Shown: positions 10,201-19,200 of the stretch, one piece after another
Numbering within the stretch: position 1 is the first letter of the stretch
Layout of the letters: every line of letters starts with the position of its first letter
Origin: Blastomussa wellsi
Taxonomy: Eukaryota; Cnidaria; Anthozoa; Scleractinia; Plerogyridae
Direction: 5' to 3'
NCBI GenBank assembly: GCA_947652115.1
Contig: OX393562.1
Location: forward strand, 24,841,377-24,905,376
Length of the DNA stretch: 64,000 bases
Notes under the pieces: generated by a model
What the model saw: the letters and a program-made list of their open reading frames with translations, nothing else
Database searches by the model: none
Told to the model about the DNA's origin: nothing
Position numbers and translations under genes: made by a program

Positions 10201-13200
10201 TATTATTATTAGCCTTTGTTTCCCAATTCTCCTGGGTATTACAGTCGTCCCAAGAGAATCTGAAGACAATGCTTACGCAAAATTTTGGGGGGTAAACAAG
10301 GTGTATTATGGGCAATGCGAAAATGGTCAATATCTGATACTTGTCATAATTTGGGAGAGTTGTAAACTAAAATATGTGATTTATTTTAATTATAGTTCCT
10401 ACAAAAACCCAGCACATTATGATCAGCTACCAGTGGGACAGCCAAGACACCATAGTTCAAGTGAAGGAGAAACTGAGATTGGCGGGATTTAATGTGTGGA
10501 TTGATATTGAGAAAATGAGAGGATCTAATCTAGAAAGTATGGCATCTGCTGTTGAATGCTGCACAGTTTTCATAATGGCTATATCAAGGAAGTACTTTGA
10601 GAGTCCAAGCTGCCGTGCTGGTAAGCCTAGAGACCGAATTGAAATAATGATGCCCTTGATGTTGTTTAATGTGTGGCCGGGGGGGGGGGGGTTACTCCCA
10701 TGTATGGGCTATATAGGTATGTGCCGCGGGATAGGGTATGGTTTTTCAAGGTTCTTGTTCCTTAAATAGGGCATCATTTTTGCTTCTTTTTCAGCAGGCA
10801 CAAAACACAGGTCACAGGTCCCAGGTCACAGGTCACAAGTCAGAGGTAGGAAAAATAGGAAAACTCGACAATTACAGAATGCAATGTACAATGCAGGGGC
10901 CCTGGTGCTCGTTAAGGAGTTTGTAATTCTGTCATTGTTGAGTTTTCCTTTTTTCCTACCTCTGATTTGTGACCAGTGTGACCTGTGACCTGTGACCTGT
11001 GTCTTGTACCTGCCGCTTCTTTTGGCATTCTTCACGGTGTGATCCTTAGATAGGTTACTTAAATTGTGTTATTTGGATATTTTGCAATTTGCAGTGCATA
11101 AACAACACGCTAAACGAAAAAGAAACGGTCTGTCAAACTGAAAACGTCGCGGAACGACGACTTGTCCCCACCACCCTTCCCCTCTCCCCGTTATGTGTGG
11201 CCGTTGGTTTTAGTGTCTCTTGAAGACAGCTGCACACAGGCTACATGAAGTGGTAAAATGCTAAACTCATTTGTATGTACAATGTAATTGGGTTCTTTCA
11301 CGCCGACTTTCGGTGTATGTGTGTTGGGAGACACTGTGAGTGGGTTTTACGATGTGTTTTGAAGTGGATTTATTTATTGCCCAGTAAATTCATCACCTGG
11401 GAACCAGAATGCACCACTGTTTCGGTACAACTAACTATCTGTTCCCCTTCATGTACTAATTTTCAAATTTTCCCCGATTTTCCCAGAGGCAGAATATGCA
11501 TATCAGCTACGAAAACAAATCATTCCATTGATGATGGAACCTCGTTTTCATCCCAGTGGTTGGTTAGGCATCATCATGGGTACCAAGCTATGGATGGACT
11601 TCAGGGAGGCGCGGAACTTTGAGGCAGGGACCAGTCACCTCATAAGAGAACTGGACAATAGCGGAAAATCCAAAGGTACGTGTGTGCAAGGAAGGCCTAA
11701 CACCAGCTCGTTTTACGCAAACTACATCGAAATAAAATAATCAATTTTACATTGTATGTCAAAGTTATAAGCGCCACTACCTTCATAAAAAAGAAACATA
11801 CAAAAAATAACAGAATGTAAGATCATTTCTTTGCAATGAAGTACGAACAGCAAAAACAGTTGCGTTGATTGAAAAACGAGACGACCAATTACCAAATTTC
11901 TTGTCAATGAACACCGCATACTATTTCCAGAGAGGGAAAGTCTGCAGTTAGTTTGAAGTGAGTTTCAGGTCAGGATAATTTCAAACGAACCTTCGAAAAT
12001 ATCAAGTCAGAAAGTAGCTTGAAATTTCACGGTCGTTAGCAAATCGCTGATAATAGAACAACCAGTTAGCGGACAAAACTGAACTGATTTGTTTAGATGA
12101 CCTATTACTCCACTCTACTCTCGTGTAGTGTAATTCTTTTTAGCAAATTTTATCATTTATATTTCTGTGTATAAACAAAAGCCTGATTACTTTCGTGAAG
12201 TTCTACTCAAAGCACATATATATTCCTTATTCTTACTAACTTTCGCGCGAACTAACTTTAACGAAAATTCGGGAGCCGAATTTCGATTGCAAAAAAATTT
12301 TACCATAACTGCAGAAATTCTCGCAAGCTCATTGGCTAATGTTCACGGTCAAAAAATTCATCGAAACATAAATGACGCAGTATGACGGCAACGCGAGCGG
12401 TTGTTGAACTTTATGAAAAGGAAAACACCAAAGTTTGACGTGAAACTAGTTGAATGGAATCTGTTTTATTTGCCGTGTTCTGCAGAAGCACCATGAGTGG
12501 ACTGAACTTTGTCGTAATTCATCTGGTTTTCAAGAATTTCCAAATGTAATAAAAGTTAGTTGTTACAATTCTGTTTCTTCATTTTGATTTTGAGTTACTT
12601 TACGTAGTTCGAGTTTTGGAATCGTTTTCAGAATTTCAAGTTTCGCTGGCGGAAAGACATTTTCAATGACAGACAATTACAGATTTATAAGGTATATTTT
12701 ATTAGAAGGAGTTTCCGGCACAAGCCTGTAAGTAGCGTTCTTCAGAAAGTTTCTTTAACTTTGAAACTTTACTCTTATTCCAGGGTCTAATTTGAGAGAC
12801 TTCATCGTTGAGTGACCTTCTTCAGTTCTTCAGATCACCATAACTCATATAAGTTCTTACTTGATCTTCACAGGCAGCGAGAAACACAAATCAAAGGAGG
12901 ATGATCTGAAGAAGACGCTGCTGGCCTACAAGAAAAAACACCGAAGTGTTTATGTGTACCTCTCTGAAGGCGAGAAACTCGTTAGGAGCCTGCGGTCTTT
13001 ACTGATATCTGGCCAGCTGGCTACTGAAGCAGCGTTTTGGAAAGCGGACGCTCTTGTTGCGCTTTACAGCAAGATACCTGATCAAGAAAGCAGAACTTTG
13101 GTCGTGAACTTCCTGGTTGATGTAAATCTTCATGAAACCCTGATTGACATTGTAAGAACTCTTCGACGAAGTTATCCTCAGGCATTTTTGGGACAGAGAA

Positions 13201-16200
13201 ATATAAAGATGAGCCAAAGAAGGTGAGCTTGAAAAGAAAGGGGATCTGGGGACAAGAGACAAGCTGAGGTTCAGTTTTACAGTGTATGATGTGTGAAAGA
13301 GTACTGTAAGGGTACTGATAATAAAGATAATAAAGTTCACTACGACGCGAACCTGGGGCAAAATAAAAATCTGGGTTCACTGACAAACGGGAGTGAGAGT
13401 TTGAGTTTTCGTTAGTTATCTCTCGTCGAATTGCGTTCTTGTTTGACTCACCCCGTAAATCAAAGGCTTCTTATTCCGAAGTACTCCTTCAATAATGTAG
13501 ATGTGCTACTAATACACACCCATCGATGGACTGAAATTTACGGCGTGACTGTCGAAGTTCTGTTAAAATATGTAGCTTGCAAAGACTGGCAGGTTGTACA
13601 GCCATACAAAGTGCGAATTCAGCTGTTGTTTTGTCAGCTTTTACACTGTCATTCCTCTTTTCATTCGCGCAGGTAAATTTAGAAGCTAATTGGCCCTTGG
13701 AGGTGATGTTAACAATATCTATAGCCATTTTAAATTTCACTGATCTTCACGATGCCTTCTGCGAGGTTTGTGGGAATGCAGGGCTAGTCGAGGACTATTT
13801 AGAACTGTCAGAACAACTGAAGAAGTGTACACCTGAGTTTGATGACCAAAAGGTATGGATAAGTACACGATATTCAAGCAAAATGTTTTTTATTTTTACT
13901 TAAAATGAGTTCGAGTTAGCATAAGTAGGCCTCTTACATCCAACTGCATACATCACGCTGCTATCAATAAAGATTTAAGATTTATACAGTTAAAAAAGCT
14001 TCACTCTGACACGTTGAAGTTCACCGACCAACATTTTTTAAATTAAAGTCCGAGTTATCAGGGTAAATTTGAGCCAAGGGAAAGCAGAGTTAGTTCGAGT
14101 TAGCGGGGAGTTCGAGTTAGCTGATAATAAATGACTGAAAAATAGGGTCAAATTCGGGGGAAATCGGATTATGCTCCAGATGAAGGGGAGTTCGACTTAA
14201 TCGAGTTCGAGTTAGCGGGGCTTCGGCTACGGTAGTGACTGTGGCTGCTACATTGCGCTGAAAGATGTCCGTGTTAACCAAAATTTAGTGAAATAGTACA
14301 TTTTTCGAGTGTAATAAAGTGGACACCTATTTCCTTTCGACTAATTTTACAATTTGTCAGGGCGAGCTCTTCTTCCTCTACTTCATTTCAAGTCCCCCGC
14401 CCCTAACCGAACTTGCTCGCTATGCGTTTTTCAGGATTCTCTAACGAGTGCTGAAGACAAAGATAACAAATTTTCTAGACAAGGCAGCTTGATGTTTGAG
14501 GTGCTAGGAGTGCTTCACAATCTTTCCAAACGAACCAACAACAAGAAATACTTCGATAACAGCAGTGGTGTAGAGATACTGTTAAGCTTTTTCAAAACAA
14601 AGTTTCCTGTATACAGAATGACTGCGCTTCTAGCCCTGGCGTACCTTGTGGACGAGAAAAACAATCATCTGATAATGGCTAGCGAAGGTAACAGGTCATT
14701 AAACGGCGAGAGGGGAAACTCCTTCAAACGAAATCTTTAGTGTGGGCTCTCCTTTAGATGTACTTTTCGCGTTGCTTCTTTTCTTCAAGGCTTCAAGCCT
14801 CCTTTCCCATTTTTTGCATTTCTCTGCAATGCTCATTCCACTAGCTTGTGCCGGCTTGCGGATTTTACAAAATGCACAACAAAATTTGCGATTTAGGCTA
14901 ACTTCACGATTTTTCGTTAACTCAGCGCGAAGATTACTATTTTTGCACTTCTTTGTAATGCTTATTTTACCAGCCAGGGCCGGCTTGCGGATTTTACAAC
15001 ATTCGCTATTTTTCGCAAACCGGAAAACTAAATTAACATAATACTAAAAACGCCCAAGATAACAAGCATGTTTCTCTGCGTCAACTTTTATCAACTTGCA
15101 TTGATTTGCGTTGGGTGGCCAAACGGCAACAGACTTGCGTTGCAAATTGATCTTGAACAAGTCAGCGCAAAATTGTGTCTACGTGCGTCTCCGTTCGGCC
15201 AGGTCTTAACTATTAAACTACTCGTATTTTTGCTAGAGCCAATCAAAGACATTCTGAAGTTGCTGGACAAAGCGAGTCATTCAGCCAACCGGCGCAGTCT
15301 GGGATTTTCTGCGGCAGAAATAGCTCTTGGCTTGATGCATGTTGCTACTAACGACGGAAATAAAAGAATGGTACGACTCATATACATGAATTAATAAGAG
15401 CACACCAGTGCAATTGTAACCCATTGCTGTAATCAAGTGTCTCAAAGGGAATGGAGCATTGAATATTTAGAAAATGGTAGTACCAGGAACTCTCTCTCAC
15501 ATAATAATCCGTTACTCTTCCACACTTGTTTTCTGCGTGTTTCTAGGGCCCTGTAGATACAGAATTAACTTCTGCGGTTTTCCTCCTTCGTCAAAAAGCA
15601 ACATTTCTAAATTCCAATTCGATCTGCATAGATGACCCACACGAAAACCATTTAAAGCTGATTTGACACCTCTATAAATATCGCTATTTATTTAGGTGAG
15701 TTTTTGGTGTATCCAACGTTGCGTCGTGGCTTTAATAGTTGTAACATTTTGTTACCAGATCGGCCGACTCGGTGGTATTCCTATGTTGGTTTCCATGTTG
15801 AAAGTCCCGGGTGAGCACGAAGAGGAGAGAGTAGCGGCAATGAAAGCGTTGTACATGTTGTCATTTGACGAGGCCAATAAAGAAATAATTAAAACTGATC
15901 GCAATACCTTGGCACTGCTACAAAGCCTACAGAAATCAGAAAACAAGGAAATACAGCAAGCGGCGTCAGGAGTGATGTGGGAAATAGAGGGGAAGAAAGA
16001 ACACTCGAACAGTTCAGGTGCAACTGCATTCCACTTCAAGCCATACACTTCATGCAGAGAATTATTTAATCAGCTTAGTATAAGGTTAAAATAAAGTCTG
16101 TGTTCGAGCCTTGTAGCCAATCAGGTTGGAGTTTATCTCGGTTTCTTTAGCATGAAGCGACTAGGAGTATTTCTACTCCCCCTAGATTGGATGCTAGTCC

Positions 16201-19200
16201 GGTACTCATTTATAGACCTGGGTGGAGAAAACACTTGGGAACTGCTCTGAGTAGGTGCAGAGAGGCGTTGCCATTAGGGAGGTGTCCGGCTCAGAGGAGT
16301 TTTTCTAATGTTAAGAGATTTATTATAAAGAGGTGTCCACCTTACAGAGGTTTCCATTCAAGAAAGGTGTTGGACTTAGGGGGGTGTTCAGCTCAGAGAG
16401 GTTTTGTCCACTTTTAGAAGTTTTTATCTTAGAGAATAGTCTGCCTTGGAGAGGTTTTTGCTGTAGAGACGTGTCTATCTTGGAGAGGTGACTTGTCCAG
16501 GCTACTGAGGTTTCCTCTCGTACAGTCCTTAGCCCGGTTTCCATCTCAGAGAGTTGTCTAGCCTGTACAAATTCTACTTTAGAGTGGTTTCGATTTAAGA
16601 CGTCATTGTCTTAGGGAAGCTCCTGCTTGAAGAGGTACATTTGTCTTAGTGAGAGTTTCATCTTAGAGTCGTGGCCACCTTAGAAAGTTGTCTACCGTAT
16701 AGGAATGTCTGCCTTAGAGAGATTTTCGCGCCAGATAGGTGTCCGCCATAGAAGACGATTATTTTGATGGCTGAACTACTACGCAGAGCTACTCTACAAG
16801 GTCGCTTCCGTTGAAGATGTTTTGATTGTTCTCGATGTGTTTGCAATATTTGTATATGTTTAGAGGCGGAATACGCTTATCAGAGAAGGAAACGCATGAT
16901 TCCTCTGATGATGGAATCAAACTACAGTCCTGACGGATGGTTGGGGATTATTCTGGGTTCTAACTTGTGGATGGACTTCAGAAGGGACCCAAGCGTTGGA
17001 CTCAAACAGTTGGCTAAAGAAATATCACAAACAAGAGTTGGTATGAATTCCCTATTAATGCCGCAGTTTATTATTATTTTTTATGTTTTGATTTGTAGTT
17101 TGGTAATAAAAGCCTGTACCTTATGTTTGACGTGCTTTTCTTCCAGCTGCTTCTAAAGCCCAAGTCGTAGGAAGCGTGCCACCAAAGATAGCTACAAACG
17201 ACAAGGTCGAGAAGGTTTTACAATGGAAGAAAGAAGACGTCGCAAAATGGCTGCAGGATATCGGGTTTGCAGTGTAAGTGACAAGCTACTATAAATCAAA
17301 ACAACCAAATTTTATTACGAGCGTAAGGAAGAAAGGACTACTGTTTTCTTTTTCATTGCCATCCAAGTTGTTATGAATAGAAACCTGAGTAGCTCAAGTG
17401 TCGACCGATAGTCATAGCTTTGTTCTTTATTTTTTATATATATTATTTATGATTTTAACAGGACTCGAGACTAACAATCCGTTGTGGTTAGTATGATTTG
17501 AGCACTAGCCATTTTGGCTAGTGGACATGCTATGTCAGACTTTGTACATGTAGAAGGAAACTATTAATCCAAATCGACTCTGAGAGAACAGAAATGACAG
17601 AAGTAGCATATAACATGATTGTATTACCATGTACGCTGTTGACATATTTCAAAGGATCTAATGTCATTGTCTTAGGGAAGCTCCTGCTTGAAGAGGTACA
17701 TTTGTCTTAGTGAGAGTTTCATCTTAGAGTCGTGGCCACCTTAGAAAGTTGTCTACCGTATAGGAATGTCTGCCTTAGAGAGATTTTCGCGCCAGATAGG
17801 TGTCCGCCATAGAAGACGATTATTTTGATGGCTGAACTACTACGCAGAGCTACTCTACAAGGTCGCTTCCGTTGAAGATGTTTTGATTGTTCTCGATGTG
17901 TTTGCAATATTTGTATATGTTTAGAGGCGGAATACGCTTATCAGAGAAGGAAACGCATGATTCCTCTGATGATGGAATCAAACTACAGTCCTGACGGATG
18001 GTTGGGGATTATTCTGGGTTCTAAATTGTGGATGGACTTCAGAAGGGACCCAAGCGTTGGACTCAAACAGTTGGCTAAAGAAATATCACAAACAAGAGTT
18101 GGTATGAATTCCCTATTAATGCCGCAGTTTATTATTATTTTTTATGTTTTGATTTGTAGTTTGGTAATAAAAGCCTGTACCTTATGTTTGACGTGCTTTT
18201 CTTCCAGCTGCTTCTAAAGCCCAAGTCGTAGGAAGCGTGCCACCAAAGATAGCTACAAACGACAAGGTCGAGAAGGTTTTACAATGGAAGAAAGAAGACG
18301 TCGCAAAATGGCTGCAGGATATCGGGTTTGCAGTGTAAGTGACAAGCTACTATAAATCAAAACAACCAAATTTTATTACGAGCGTAAGGAAGAAAGGACT
18401 ACTGTTTTCTTTTTCATTGCCATCCAAGTTGTTATGAATAGAAACCTGAGTAGCTCAAGTGTCGACCGATAGTCATAGCTTTGTTCTTTATTTTTTATAT
18501 ATATTATTTATGATTTTAACAGGACTCGAGACTAACAATCCGTTGTGGTTAGTATGATTTGAGCACTAGCCATTTTGGCTAGTGGACATGCTATGTCAGA
18601 CTTTGTACATGTAGAAGGAAACTATTAATCCAAATCGACTCTGAGAGAACAGAAATGACAGAAGTAGCATATAACATGATTGTATTACCATGTACGCTGT
18701 TGACATATTTCAAAGGATCTAATGCCTAAAATTAGCAAAAAGCAAAACTAATTGTTATTTTTCCCTCAGGCTTTGTGACAGTTCTGGCTAGTCAAAACGC
18801 TTTTTTTTATCAAATCCGTTACTAGCAATTGGGCAAGTCACCTAAAACGTTAGTCTCGGGCCCTGCATTTGTATCGCGTTAAACTTTGAGAAACCTCAGA
18901 TGAATTAGCGGGGGATTTTTCAGTAAATGTTGCATGTAAGCACGATTTGATTGTCAATCTTTTATGTAAACTGTCCTGTAAGATCCCTTGATTCATATTA
19001 CATCATGTATACCTTGAGTATCGTTTACTTTTAGCGGTGACAACGGTGTCAGAGGAAAGCTAGATGGTCCGTTGTTGCACATGCTCAATGAGTTACGTAA
19101 AGAGGTTAGTGGATTGAGCCCGCAATGCGGACATTGTAGCAACCAGCCCCAATGTGTGGCATGTACTTTATTCACATTGTTTCGTGCATAATTAATTCAA

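Larger units (their letters stand above)
8060..10209 (+). mobile_element. CR1/L2-type LINE, 5'-truncated
   Basis: Contains a reverse-transcriptase reading frame but no apurinic endonuclease, so it is truncated at the 5' end as most LINE copies are. The 3' end has GTAAAGCGCTATTGA...ATAGCGCTCTATAAG followed by an ATT repeat, typical of CR1/L2 tails. It lies sense to the host gene in the intron between 7273 and 10396. A MITE (9812-9972) breaks the end of the reading frame. The left junction follows TTTTGCATAG near 8060. Confidence 0.7.
8002..10333. mobile_element. Foldback MITE split by a LINE insertion
   Basis: The left end (about 8002-8059, TTGACCATTTTCGCATTGCC then CATAATACACCTTG) is matched in inverted form by the right end (about 10272-10333, CAAGGTGTATTATGGGCAATG then CGAAAATGGTCAA). 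The right-hand piece from about 10210 also carries family interior sequence. The original element would be about 180 bp. The 2.15 kb between the halves is a LINE, so the LINE entered an existing MITE. Confidence 0.55.
16602..17662 (+). repeat. 1,061-bp tandem duplication, first copy
   Basis: Positions 16602-17662 recur at 17663-18723 with a constant offset of 1,061 bp. The copies appear identical except for C at 16964 against A at 18025, changing Asn to Lys in the TIR exon. The unit contains minisatellite, the TIR second-half exon and the first SAM exon. Confidence 0.9.
17663..18723 (+). repeat. 1,061-bp tandem duplication, second copy
   Basis: Direct repeat of 16602-17662 with one base difference seen. 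The junction reads CTAAT|GTCATTG. Near-identity means either a very recent duplication or two haplotypes placed in tandem during assembly. Confidence 0.9.

Noticed and set aside
12861..12873. Independent start of a second ARM-TIR gene here
   Set aside because: The only upstream start in this frame is TTG inside the acceptor tract (TTGATCTTCACAG). The exon begins at the AG in phase with the preceding TIR exon. A separate upstream start exon was searched for by eye and not found, though not excluded.
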